Made by a program: the position numbers and the translations under genes. A stretch of 30,088 bases of DNA from a virus, in IMG/VR virus record IMGVR_UViG_3300030389_001204, positions 1-30,088 of that record; one strand, 5' to 3'. The notes beneath the pieces were generated by a model, which was not told the DNA's origin, did no database searches, and worked only from the letters and a program-made list of their open reading frames with translations. This document shows, piece by piece, positions 8,645 through 14,942 of the stretch; within the stretch, counting starts at the first letter, position 1, and every line of letters begins with the position of its first letter.

Positions 8645-8662
8645 AAACAGTATTGCTAATAT
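8635..8662 (+). promoter_or_regulatory. Predicted promoter of the early operon
   Basis: TTTACT (8635-8640) and TAATAT (8657-8662) are separated by 16 bases, resembling a sigma-70 -35/-10 pair. Transcription would start near CGTGAATA (8667-8674), giving a leader of about 40 bases that ends in AAACACGGAG (8692-8701), the ribosome-binding site of the first gene. The same -35 box, CGTGAATA and AAACACGGAG recur before the amidoligase gene at 14914-14980, which strengthens both predictions. Confidence 0.6.
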
Positions 8663-8707
8663 ACATCGTGAATAAAATAAAAATACTAACTAAACACGGA
8701 GTTTAAA

Positions 8708-8995
8708 ATGGAAAAACAATATCCTTATCAAATACTACTAGAGGGTGCACCAGTTTGTGATGATTTGCAAGATGATTTCGATTGTTGTCTTGCTGATGGA
8801 GAAATGAGTTGGTGGGAAGAAAAAACACCACTTCAGGTCATAAGTGCTTTGCAAGAAATACATGACAGATATGAAGAAGGATCTGGCTGGACTTGGGCAG
8901 AAGATGAAAATGCAAAAGAACATCAAAAGCCAATTAAGAAGGTTCTTGCTCATGTTAAGAGAAGATATAAGAAATACTATAAAGGGGGTAAGTAG
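8708..8995 (+). CDS. Hypothetical protein, first gene of the early operon
   Basis: A 95-residue protein with an acidic, Cys- and Trp-containing N-terminal half (DDLQDDFDCCLADGEMSWW) and a strongly basic C-terminus (KKVLAHVKRRYKKYYKGGK). The middle predicts a helix, LQVISALQEIHDRYEE. The start is set by the GGAG site at 8698-8701, which belongs to the conserved promoter leader. As the first gene expressed it could act on the host, but no family is recognised. Confidence 0.7.
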   Translation: MEKQYPYQILLEGAPVCDDLQDDFDCCLADGEMSWWEEKTPLQVISALQEIHDRYEEGSGWTWAEDENAKEHQKPIKKVLAHVKRRYKKYYKGGK

Positions 8996-9168
8996 TGGAC
9001 AACAAACAAATAGATTTCCTTATTAATATTATTAACGTAGAAAAAGAAAGGCTTTTAGTTCTTAGGGCTGATAATGAATGGTTTTGTAATACTAATGAGG
9101 TTAAAAAGATAAATATGAAAATAGATTTATGTAATTCAACTTTATTATCTTTAAAAGGAAGTAAGTAA
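8995..9168 (+). CDS. Small hypothetical protein with a GTG start
   Basis: A 57-residue protein starting with GTG at 8995, which shares its G with the TAG stop of the previous gene, after a strong GGGGG site at 8984-8988. Its TAA stop shares a base with the next ATG (TAATG). Tight overlap at both ends plus the good ribosome-binding site make it a real gene despite its size. The sequence starts MDNKQIDFLINIINVEKERL and is helical and charged, ending SLKGSK. Function unknown. Confidence 0.7.
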   Translation: MDNKQIDFLINIINVEKERLLVLRADNEWFCNTNEVKKINMKIDLCNSTLLSLKGSK

Positions 9169-9437
9169 TGAATCCAAAATCAGAATTTTATGCAACTATA
9201 TCTTGGAATGAATGTATTGAAAATGGTAAGGTAACAGCACCAGCAGGGGAATATACATTCTACAGAGATAGACTTGATTGGTTAGTTGAAAGCATTAAAG
9301 AATATTTAGAACAGTGGAAAAACAGGGGTGCTTATTTAGAAACAGCATCAGAAGAGTACGATGACCCTAGTGGCTACCGTACTAGATTTGTAGACCATAC
9401 TGAATATATTAAATCAAAACTACAAGGAGGTGAGTAA
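9168..9437 (+). CDS. Hypothetical early protein
   Basis: An 89-residue acidic protein rich in Tyr, Trp and Glu (for example LDWLVESIKEYLEQWKNRG, a likely amphipathic helix, then DDPSGYRTRFVDHTEYI). It is coupled to both neighbours by TAATG overlaps, and its last bases, GGAGGTGAG, supply the ribosome-binding site for the next gene. No family recognised. Confidence 0.68.
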   Translation: MNPKSEFYATISWNECIENGKVTAPAGEYTFYRDRLDWLVESIKEYLEQWKNRGAYLETASEEYDDPSGYRTRFVDHTEYIKSKLQGGE

Positions 9438-9859
9438 TGCCATATCCAATGTTAAATAAGCATAGTGAAAAACAATATATAGAATTAGAAACAAATTTTT
9501 TGAATCTTTTTAACTTTGTTCAATCTCTTCTAACTCATACAGAAGGAGAGCATTTAGATTCAGATTCACAAAAGTTAAATCATTTTGGTGCACTTTGTAT
9601 CCGTGTTCAAGAGGGCGTTGAAAGATTTAGCGATTTTGCCAAGCAGGTTCAGGATGTCATGTTTAAAGGGGACTCCGCAACTACAAATCCTCCTTTACCT
9701 GAGCCTGCTGGTAGTATTAAAATTGTATGTAACAAAGAGGAATATGCACTCATAATAGAGGCTTTAGAGCATATGGCGTGTAGTTTTCCAGATGTAAAAA
9801 TATCAGACCAATTTCAGGCGATTGCAGATGATATTAAAAACCTAAAAAAGGAGTCATAA
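9437..9859 (+). CDS. Hypothetical early protein
   Basis: A 140-residue, mainly helical protein. Residues 1-80 form one helical unit (FLNLFNFVQSLL, FGALCIRVQEGVERFSDFAK). A proline-rich linker (NPPLPEPAG) follows near residue 85-92, and then a C-terminal strand-helix unit (IKIVCNKEEYALIIEALEHM). The two-part layout could suit a small adaptor protein. It starts by TAATG overlap with the gene before and is followed by the HTH gene after an AAGGAG site. No family recognised. Confidence 0.65.
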   Translation: MPYPMLNKHSEKQYIELETNFLNLFNFVQSLLTHTEGEHLDSDSQKLNHFGALCIRVQEGVERFSDFAKQVQDVMFKGDSATTNPPLPEPAGSIKIVCNKEEYALIIEALEHMACSFPDVKISDQFQAIADDIKNLKKES

Positions 9860-9861
9860 TA

Positions 9862-10101
9862 ATGAGTCAAGAAAAACAAATAAAACACTACCTTGAATCA
9901 GGTGGTAAAATATCAGGCATATCAGCTTTGGATAAATTTGGTTGCTATAGATTGTCTGCGGTCATATTTAATCTGAGGGAAAAGGGGCTTGACATTAAAA
10001 CAAAAATGGTAGCCACAAATAATGGTCAGAAAAAATATGCTGAATATTATTTAGAAAATCCAACTGGCAATAAAGATCAGTACAAACTGGAGTTATTATG
10101 A
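9862..10101 (+). CDS. Small helix-turn-helix protein (HTH_39-like)
   Basis: A 79-residue protein that matches the pattern of phage HTH_39-type domains: IKHYLESGGKISGISALDKF, then GCYRLSAVIFNLREKGLDI, and a short wing with KYAEYYL. In that family the Gly-Gly-x-Ile segment begins the winged-helix fold and the Arg-Leu-Ser/Ala helix is the recognition helix. It probably binds DNA, for example the repeats in front of the early operon promoters, but targets cannot be read from the sequence. An AAGGAG site precedes the ATG, and the stop overlaps the next start (ATGA). Confidence 0.72.
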   Translation: MSQEKQIKHYLESGGKISGISALDKFGCYRLSAVIFNLREKGLDIKTKMVATNNGQKKYAEYYLENPTGNKDQYKLELL

Positions 10102-10274
10102 GGTATTACTGGGAGGTATTATTTAGCACTGAGTATTTTCCATATTGGGAATTCACCATGCTTATGATGTTGGCATTGCAGCTTAGTCAATTATGGAGGC
10201 TGCACAGAATAGAAAAAAAGGTTGATATACAGAACGAACTATTACATCATATAATTGATGAGGTTGAAGAATGA
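10098..10274 (+). CDS. Small hypothetical protein, possible membrane segment
   Basis: A 58-residue protein coupled by ATGA to the HTH gene. The first half is aromatic (MRYYWEVLFSTEYFPYWEF) and leads into a hydrophobic run MLMMLALQLSQLW that could be a membrane-associated helix. The second half is a charged amphipathic helix ending HHIIDEVEE. Its stop overlaps the next start at 10271. Size and shape fit a small phage accessory protein; no function is recognised. Confidence 0.6.
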   Translation: MRYYWEVLFSTEYFPYWEFTMLMMLALQLSQLWRLHRIEKKVDIQNELLHHIIDEVEE

Positions 10275-10363
10275 TTAGTGATTGCTGTGATTCAAAAATA
10301 ATTTATTCAGATATTTGTTCTAATTGTAAAGAGCATTGTGAAGCTCAAAAGGAGGATAAATGA
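10271..10363 (+). CDS. 30-residue zinc-knuckle microprotein
   Basis: This tiny gene runs ATG 10271 to TGA 10361-10363 and overlaps both neighbours by four bases. The product begins MISDCCDSK and carries Cys5, Cys6, Cys16, Cys19, His22 and Cys23, with an IC-SNCKEHCE segment. The same S-[DE]-C-C-x-S ... I-C-S-x-C-K-x-H-C pattern is the C-terminal tail of the 125-residue protein at 12783-13160, with identical C-x2-C-x2-H-C spacing. It therefore looks like a free-standing copy of that metal-binding module. Zinc binding is inferred from the residues. A GGAGG site near its end serves the next gene. Confidence 0.65.
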   Translation: MISDCCDSKIIYSDICSNCKEHCEAQKEDK

Positions 10364-10500
10364 TAGTTATGGATATTGCAGAGTGGATAGCAAACTTGTT
10401 TATTTTAGGTATTGCTAGCCTACTTTGGATAATAGTTGGTTTCGGTTTGCTTATGTTTTTTTCAATATTAAACAAATTTATAAAGGATATAATACAATGA
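10360..10500 (+). CDS. Tiny membrane protein
   Basis: A 46-residue protein with one long hydrophobic segment (residues about 10-37, including LFILGIASLLWIIVGFGLLM) followed by a short basic tail (NKFIKDIIQ). It overlaps the zinc microprotein and the next membrane protein by ATGA at both ends, and a GGAGG site lies just upstream. Being encoded as a coupled pair of membrane microproteins, it could be a holin-type or host-membrane-acting protein, but nothing beyond the membrane segment is visible. Confidence 0.62.
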   Translation: MIVMDIAEWIANLFILGIASLLWIIVGFGLLMFFSILNKFIKDIIQ

Positions 10501-10613
10501 TAAACTTAATGGAAATGATAATAGATTGGCTTGATAATTTTTTGCCATTAATTTTAGCACCAGTTGTTATAGTGCTATTTATTAGAATAATTTATCAAAT
10601 AATAACATACTAG
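10497..10613 (+). CDS. Tiny membrane protein
   Basis: A 38-residue protein with an acidic N-terminal helix (MEMIIDWLDN) and one membrane segment, FLPLILAPVVIVLFIRIIY. The ATG at 10497 overlaps the previous stop, which is the reason to prefer it over any upstream alternative start codon in the same frame. A near-perfect AGGAGGT at 10612-10618 overlaps its stop and serves the SSB-like gene. It may work with the preceding membrane protein. Holin, antiholin or superinfection functions are all possible and unproven. Confidence 0.62.
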   Translation: MINLMEMIIDWLDNFLPLILAPVVIVLFIRIIYQIITY

Positions 10614-10621
10614 GAGGTACA

Positions 10622-11260
10622 ATGGCTTTTTTACAACTAAGAAAAAAACATAATTTATCAACAAAAGATAATGACAGAGGTATTGATGTGCAGTTATTAG
10701 AGGACCCAAGTGACTGCAACCCTAAAGTCAATAAGTACAAGAAAACTGAATTTGAAGTTAATTGCACAAACATAGGCGGTGACTATACCACAGAGGATTC
10801 TGGTTCTTTCATACTATATCACGATAAGCCTTTTAAATTAACTTGTACTGAATACTTAATGAGAAAGTTATATCCTTTTTCTAAGGGTGATTGCATTAAA
10901 ATAGTTATGTACCAAGACGGAGAAAACATAAACTATCATATTAAACCAAGTAAGATAGAGTGGGACAAAGAGCCTGAAGAGATAAAGACTGTAAATGAAT
11001 CTAAGTATGGATATGATTCTGTAAAAGAAAGAGATACAGACAGAAGATTAGACATATTATGGGGTATGGCTTTTAATAATGCCACAAGACTAGCTGCATC
11101 AATTCCATTACATGAAGATGAAGGTGATATAAAAAGCAGAGTGCAGACCATAGAAAGTATAATGCCAAAAATGTTTAAGATAGCACAAGGGCTTGATTCT
11201 GTATTAAAAAAGCAAGATGCTGAAAAAAGAAAGGATGACACAAGTGACTTACCATTCTAA
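10622..11260 (+). CDS. Putative single-stranded DNA-binding protein
   Basis: A 212-residue protein whose last residues, DDTSDLPF, match the acidic, Phe-terminated tip that SSB proteins and T7 gp2.5 use to recruit replication partners. Residues 1-115 look like a strand-rich, OB-like domain (FEVNCTNIGG, SFILYHDKPFKLTCTEYLM, DCIKIVMYQDG). The rest is helical and charged, with an ILWGMAFNNATRLAAS helix. It has the strongest ribosome-binding site of the early operon, fitting a protein needed in quantity. An HNH nuclease and a replication-initiator candidate follow. The role is inferred from the tail and context. Confidence 0.6.
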   Translation: MAFLQLRKKHNLSTKDNDRGIDVQLLEDPSDCNPKVNKYKKTEFEVNCTNIGGDYTTEDSGSFILYHDKPFKLTCTEYLMRKLYPFSKGDCIKIVMYQDGENINYHIKPSKIEWDKEPEEIKTVNESKYGYDSVKERDTDRRLDILWGMAFNNATRLAASIPLHEDEGDIKSRVQTIESIMPKMFKIAQGLDSVLKKQDAEKRKDDTSDLPF

Positions 11261-11384
11261 AAAAGAACACAAAGCAAGTATAAGAATGATTGTAAGTTTT
11301 TATAAATCATTATTAAGAAAAGGTATTATAAAAGAAGGTAGTAGTGCTTACAGTAGAATGATAGAATTAAAAACCAAGATTTAA
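11235..11384 (+). CDS. Small basic hypothetical protein
   Basis: A 49-residue protein starting with the ATG at 11235, inside the end of the SSB-like gene (26-base overlap) and preceded by an AAAGG site. Its TAA shares a base with the HNH gene start (TAATG). The product is basic and helical (HSKKEHKASIRMIVSFYKSL, then SRMIELKTKI). It fills an otherwise empty 123-base gap exactly, which supports it. Function unknown; DNA or RNA binding is possible from its charge. Confidence 0.55.
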   Translation: MTQVTYHSKKEHKASIRMIVSFYKSLLRKGIIKEGSSAYSRMIELKTKI

Positions 11385-11743
11385 TGACAAAAGCACAAAA
11401 AACTAAACTTCATAAATTGGTTCGAGAGTACGTCATCCTTAGGGATAAGATGTGTTTGAGGTGTGGAAAAAACCAAAACCTTCATGCTTCACACATCTAT
11501 CCTAGGGGTAAATATCCGAAGATGCAATTTAATACTGATAATGTTAAGGCTCTTTGTTTAGGCTGTCATCTTTATTGGTGGCATAAACACCCTATAGAGG
11601 CTAAAGAATGGGCTGAAAAAGCATTAGGAGTAGATAGATTAGATAAATTAAAAAAACAGGCAAATACGATAAATAAAACACCCTGGAGTTTTAAAGAAAT
11701 ACAAAGTGAATTAAAAGATAAAATAGGAGAGATAAATGGCTAA
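11384..11743 (+). CDS. HNH endonuclease, NinG-like
   Basis: A 119-residue protein with the layout of small phage HNH nucleases. A zinc pair C24-x2-C27 is followed by the catalytic SH motif (LHASHIYPRGKYP, His37), Asn53 in NTDNVKALC, and a second pair C58-x2-C61 followed by His62. This ASH...R......F....NV..LC..C pattern resembles NinG/Rap-type recombination nucleases. Here it sits in a replication block between SSB-like and initiator-like genes, fitting recombination or branched-DNA processing. As terminase is far away, a packaging HNH role is less likely. It overlaps the next gene by 8 bases. Confidence 0.72.
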   Translation: MTKAQKTKLHKLVREYVILRDKMCLRCGKNQNLHASHIYPRGKYPKMQFNTDNVKALCLGCHLYWWHKHPIEAKEWAEKALGVDRLDKLKKQANTINKTPWSFKEIQSELKDKIGEING

Positions 11744-12500
11744 AAGATTCATTGACACAAAGATGTGGGATAAAGCTTGGTTCAGAAGGCTTACGCCACA
11801 AACTAAATTAATATGGATTTACTTACTAACTAAATGTGATCACGCTGGAATCTGGGATGCTGACTGGGAAGCTGCAGAATTTTTCATAGGTGAAAAAGTA
11901 AGCTATAGAAGATTGCCAAAAGCGATTACTGACAAGATGGAAGAAATAGAAAATGGAAAGCAGTATTTTATACCTTCATTTATTGAATTCCAATATGGAG
12001 AGTTAAAAGAAAAAGTTGCACCTCATAAAAGTGTTATTAAAAGACTAACAGATAAAAAACTTTTAAACACTATTAAAAGTGTTCCTATAACTCTTAAAGA
12101 TAAAGATATAAAAGAAGATATAGATAAAAGAAAAAAAAAATTTATAGATAAATGTATGGAAATAAATAAAAAACATAATCTTGATAATAAATTAATTAAT
12201 GAATTTGTATCTTACTGGACAGAAAAAAATCAGAGTGGTAGAAAGATGAAGTTTGAAATGCAACAAACGTTTGACATTAGTAGAAGAATGAAAAAATGGC
12301 TTTCTAATCATAAAGAATGGAATGTTGATAAATCACAAAAGACTAATTTTATTTCTAAATTCAGAAAAACAGATACTGGATTATATAGAGCGTGGTGCAG
12401 TAAATGCGGTAAAAGAGAATATCCTAATAATGAATGGCAATTAAAAAATGGTTCTTCTTGTTGTGCGGTCGAATATTTACCAGAGCCAGTAAATGTATAA
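11736..12500 (+). CDS. Putative replication initiator / replisome organiser
   Basis: A 254-residue protein. Residues 15-90 look like the winged-helix N-terminus of phage initiator and DnaD-like proteins: WFRRLTPQTKLIWIYLL, then CDHAGIWDADWEAAEFF. A long basic, AT-coded linker follows (about 95-150). A helical domain is next (about 150-195), and the end carries Cys221, Cys224, Cys242 and Cys243 that could bind zinc (WCSKCGK...GSSCC). It is the only protein here that could start DNA replication, since no polymerase, primase or helicase is recognised. The linker DNA contains inverted repeats and could hold the origin, as in lambda O. It overlaps the genes on both sides. Confidence 0.55.
   Translation: MAKRFIDTKMWDKAWFRRLTPQTKLIWIYLLTKCDHAGIWDADWEAAEFFIGEKVSYRRLPKAITDKMEEIENGKQYFIPSFIEFQYGELKEKVAPHKSVIKRLTDKKLLNTIKSVPITLKDKDIKEDIDKRKKKFIDKCMEINKKHNLDNKLINEFVSYWTEKNQSGRKMKFEMQQTFDISRRMKKWLSNHKEWNVDKSQKTNFISKFRKTDTGLYRAWCSKCGKREYPNNEWQLKNGSSCCAVEYLPEPVNV
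12026..12200. other. AT-rich repeat region inside the initiator gene, possible replication origin
   Basis: TAAAAGTGTT occurs at 12026-12035 and 12074-12083. ACTTTTAA (12059-12066) and TTAAAAGT (12073-12080) form an inverted repeat with a six-base loop, and AACACT (12066-12071) pairs with AGTGTT (12078-12083). An almost pure A/T stretch follows to about 12200, encoding a Lys-rich linker. Lambdoid phages place their origin in the middle of the initiator gene. The repeats are short, so this is only a candidate. Confidence 0.25.
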
Positions 12501-12771
12501 GGATGATGAGCATATCATAGATTGGATACTAAAAAAAACCGACTTGAGGGCAAACAAGGAAAAGTTTAGGGAAAAAAAGAGGGCTTCTAAATTTGACAAT
12601 AGAAAACATAAAATTGACAATATGATATTTTTTTGTTTATATTGTAACTGTTGCTGGTCTTATGTAACTAAATACATAGATGGAAGCGGTTGGAAATTAT
12701 ACCCTAAAGGTAATATTCCAACGATAGGTAAAAAAAGGAAAGATTGTCCAGATTGTAACAATAAGGAGTAA
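12493..12771 (+). CDS. Zinc-ribbon hypothetical protein
   Basis: A 92-residue basic protein. Residues 1-45 are helical and lysine-rich. The second half is a zinc-ribbon-like unit: FFCLYCNCCW with Cys48, Cys51, Cys53 and Cys54, a strand segment GWKLYPKGNIPTIGKKRKD, and CPDC (Cys85, Cys88). It starts within the end of the initiator-like gene (8-base overlap). Two copies of AAGGAGTAA lie at its end, serving the next gene. It probably binds nucleic acid or acts as an adaptor; no named family. Confidence 0.65.
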   Translation: MYKDDEHIIDWILKKTDLRANKEKFREKKRASKFDNRKHKIDNMIFFCLYCNCCWSYVTKYIDGSGWKLYPKGNIPTIGKKRKDCPDCNNKE

Positions 12772-12782
12772 AAGGAGTAATA

Positions 12783-13160
12783 ATGAGTAAAAAGTTTCAA
12801 GATACTGAAGAGGGTAAAAAGCAAGAAACACTATTTGATAATATGGATAACTTCGATTGGTGGAAAAAAGAATGGAAAGATATGCCAGAATTTATTATGA
12901 AAGATTTATCATCAGAGCATTCTGTTATAGTCCACTTTGAAAGTACAAAAGATAGGGATGAGTTTGCAGAATTAGTCGGTCAGAATATATATTCAACTAC
13001 AAAATCAATATGGTATCCTAAGGTCAAAGTAGAAAGATTTATGAATAAAAGATACATTGATGAAAAAAAACTTAGTGAATGTTGTGGCTCTGAAATGTTG
13101 CCGTATGAGACACCAATATGCTCTAGCTGTAAAGACCATTGCGATACAGAGGAAGAATAA
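12783..13160 (+). CDS. Conserved-type phage protein with C-terminal zinc knuckle
   Basis: A 125-residue protein in two parts. Residues 22-85 form a compact domain (NFDWWKKEWKDMPEF, then SVIVHFESTKDRDEFAELVGQ and TKSIWYPKV) of a type I associate with phage genes near ParB-like and base-modification enzymes; this association is from memory and unverified. The tail has Cys100, Cys101, Cys113, Cys116, His119 and Cys120, matching the 30-residue protein at 10271-10363. It is coupled by TAATG to the glycosyltransferase gene, so the two may work together. Function unknown. Confidence 0.65.
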   Translation: MSKKFQDTEEGKKQETLFDNMDNFDWWKKEWKDMPEFIMKDLSSEHSVIVHFESTKDRDEFAELVGQNIYSTTKSIWYPKVKVERFMNKRYIDEKKLSECCGSEMLPYETPICSSCKDHCDTEEE

Positions 13161-13996
13161 TGAATCCTAGGTATCCAGTTTATATAATATCAAAAGGCAG
13201 ATGGGAAAAAAGAAAGACAAGTAGAACATTAGAAAGAATGAATGTTCCCTATAAAATTGTAATAGAGCCACAAGAGTATGATAATTATGCGGCAGTAATT
13301 GATCCTAAAAAGATACTTGTAACTCCATTTAGTAATCTTGGCCAGGGTTCGATACCGTCAAGAAATTTTGTATGGGAGCATAGTATAAGTATTGGAGCAA
13401 AAAGACATTGGATATTAGATGATAATCTATTCAACTTTTATAGAGTCAATAACAATCTACCTGTTCCTGTTTCTTCTGGCACAATATTTAGATGCGCTGA
13501 AGATTTTGTAGACAGATATACTAATGTTGCAATATCAGGCTTTGAGTATTTTATGTTCATGCCTAGAAAAACAAAGAAAGCACCATACAGAATGAATACA
13601 AGGGTGTACAGTTGTATTCTAATTCAAAATGATATACCATACAGATGGCGTGGAAGGTATAATGAAGATACTGACTTGTCACTAAGAGCATTAAAAGATG
13701 GTTGGTGCACTATTCTGTTTCAAGCATTTCTATGTGATAAAACAACAACAATGACAGATACTGGAGGAAATACAGAGGACTTGTATTTTATTGATGATGG
13801 TAGATTAAAAATGGCAAAGTCATTAGAAGAGCAACACCCTGATGTTACGAAGGTTACAAGAAAATGGGGTAGATGGCAACATCATGTAGATTACAGACCA
13901 TTCAGATTTAATAAACTTAATAAAATTAAAGGCTTAGACATTCCAGATAGAGTAAACAATTATGGAATGAAACTCATACAACTGGAGGACAAATGA
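13160..13996 (+). CDS. TET-associated-type glycosyltransferase (TAGT), candidate DNA base glycosyltransferase
   Basis: A 278-residue GT-A-like enzyme. It starts YPVYIISKGRW and has SNLGQGSIPSRNFVWEHS (residues 58-75), HWILDDN with Asp87-Asp88-Asn89, expected to bind the metal and sugar nucleotide, and GRYNEDTDLSLRAL with Glu169, Asp170 and Asp172 for catalysis. These match the TAGT family described from phages, where it is predicted to glycosylate oxidised pyrimidines in DNA. The ATG at 13160 shares a base with the upstream stop and follows a GAGGAAG site, so a TTG 21 bases upstream is unlikely. A sugar epimerase follows directly. No base hydroxylase or hydroxymethylase is recognised in the window. 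Confidence 0.72.
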   Translation: MNPRYPVYIISKGRWEKRKTSRTLERMNVPYKIVIEPQEYDNYAAVIDPKKILVTPFSNLGQGSIPSRNFVWEHSISIGAKRHWILDDNLFNFYRVNNNLPVPVSSGTIFRCAEDFVDRYTNVAISGFEYFMFMPRKTKKAPYRMNTRVYSCILIQNDIPYRWRGRYNEDTDLSLRALKDGWCTILFQAFLCDKTTTMTDTGGNTEDLYFIDDGRLKMAKSLEEQHPDVTKVTRKWGRWQHHVDYRPFRFNKLNKIKGLDIPDRVNNYGMKLIQLEDK

Positions 13997-14862
13997 ATGT
14001 ATTGGTAACAGGAGGTGCTGGATTTATAGGGCATCACTTAATTAAAAAACTATTAAACAAGAATTATAATGTAGTGTCTCTTGATAACTATAGCACTGGT
14101 AAAAAAGAAAATGAAGTAGATGGATGTGAATACATATATACAGATTTATATGAAACAGATATGAATGAATTTTATATGTATTCAGATTATAAGTTTAAAA
14201 TGTGCTTTCATCTTGCTGCACTTGCTCGGATACAGCCGTCATTTATAAATCCTGCTATGTCTATTAAAAATAATTATTTATCAACTTTAAATGTAGCAGA
14301 TTTTTGCCGTATTAATGCAGTACCAATAATATATGCTGGTAGTAGTTCTATACATCACGACTCACTTAGAAGTCCTTATGCATATTCTAAGGGAGCTGGA
14401 GAGCAATTGCTTGATTTATATACTAAGTTATTTGATTTAAACTGCTCAACAAGTAGGTTCTATAATGTATATGGTAAAAACCAGATAGAGTCTGGAGATT
14501 ATGCAACTGTAATTGGAATATTTGAAAAGCAATACAGAGAGAAAAAGCCACTGACAATAGTAGGAGATGGAAATCAAAGGAGAGACTTTACATATGTAGG
14601 CGATATAGTCGATGCATTAATATCTTCAGCACATTACTTATTAGATAAAAAAAGAGATAATGTTACATTTGAATTAGGTACTGGAGATAATTGGTCAATA
14701 AATCAAGTAGCAACAATGTTCGGCAAAGATTATCCTGTAAAGTATTTAGATGTAAGATTAGGCGAATATCCAGAGACAAGAGCAGACTATAGTAAGGCTT
14801 TTGAACTATTAAACTGGAAAGCAAAAATAAAATTAAATAAATATATTGAGTCAGTTTTATGA
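13993..14862 (+). CDS. NDP-sugar epimerase/dehydratase (extended SDR, GalE-like)
   Basis: A 289-residue extended short-chain dehydrogenase/reductase. It has the NAD-binding TGGAGFIG motif (residues 6-13), HLAA (73-76), catalytic Ser in AGSSS (115-119), the Tyr129-x3-Lys133 pair in YAYSK, then RFYNVYG and RRDFTYVGDI, which are typical of enzymes acting on UDP- or dTDP-sugars. Such enzymes alter sugar nucleotides used as donors. Its ATGA overlap with the glycosyltransferase suggests it makes that enzyme's donor. Exact sugar specificity cannot be read. It is the last gene before the second promoter. Confidence 0.85.
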   Translation: MNVLVTGGAGFIGHHLIKKLLNKNYNVVSLDNYSTGKKENEVDGCEYIYTDLYETDMNEFYMYSDYKFKMCFHLAALARIQPSFINPAMSIKNNYLSTLNVADFCRINAVPIIYAGSSSIHHDSLRSPYAYSKGAGEQLLDLYTKLFDLNCSTSRFYNVYGKNQIESGDYATVIGIFEKQYREKKPLTIVGDGNQRRDFTYVGDIVDALISSAHYLLDKKRDNVTFELGTGDNWSINQVATMFGKDYPVKYLDVRLGEYPETRADYSKAFELLNWKAKIKLNKYIESVL

Positions 14863-14875
14863 CGACAAAAGCTAT

Positions 14876-14942
14876 AAGAGTTTAAAAAGAGTTAAAAAAG
14901 TGTTAGAAAACTCTTTACTTTTATGTTGAGGCGTGTTATGTT
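14876..14942 (+). promoter_or_regulatory. Predicted promoter of the amidoligase operon with an overlapping inverted repeat
   Basis: TTTACT (14914-14919) and TATGTT (14937-14942) are 17 bases apart. An inverted repeat AAGAGTTT (14876-14883) / AAACTCTT (14908-14915) with an A-rich spacer overlaps the -35 box, as in the early promoter at 8635. Downstream, CGTGAATA (14948-14955) and AAACACGGAG (14971-14980) repeat the early leader. The repeat could be an operator, or a weak terminator for the preceding epimerase gene. Confidence 0.6.

Noticed and set aside
11384-11743. HNH protein as a packaging-associated nuclease
   Set aside because: It is more than 7 kb from the terminase genes and lies in the replication block, so a recombination or replication role is preferred.
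12121-12160. Run of ten A in the initiator-like gene as a slippage or frameshift site
   Set aside because: The frame continues unchanged on both sides and the alternative frames close quickly; it fits a Lys-rich linker.
13139-13159. TTG start extending the glycosyltransferase by 7 residues
   Set aside because: The ATG at 13160 overlaps the previous stop, has a good ribosome-binding site and begins where the family pattern begins.
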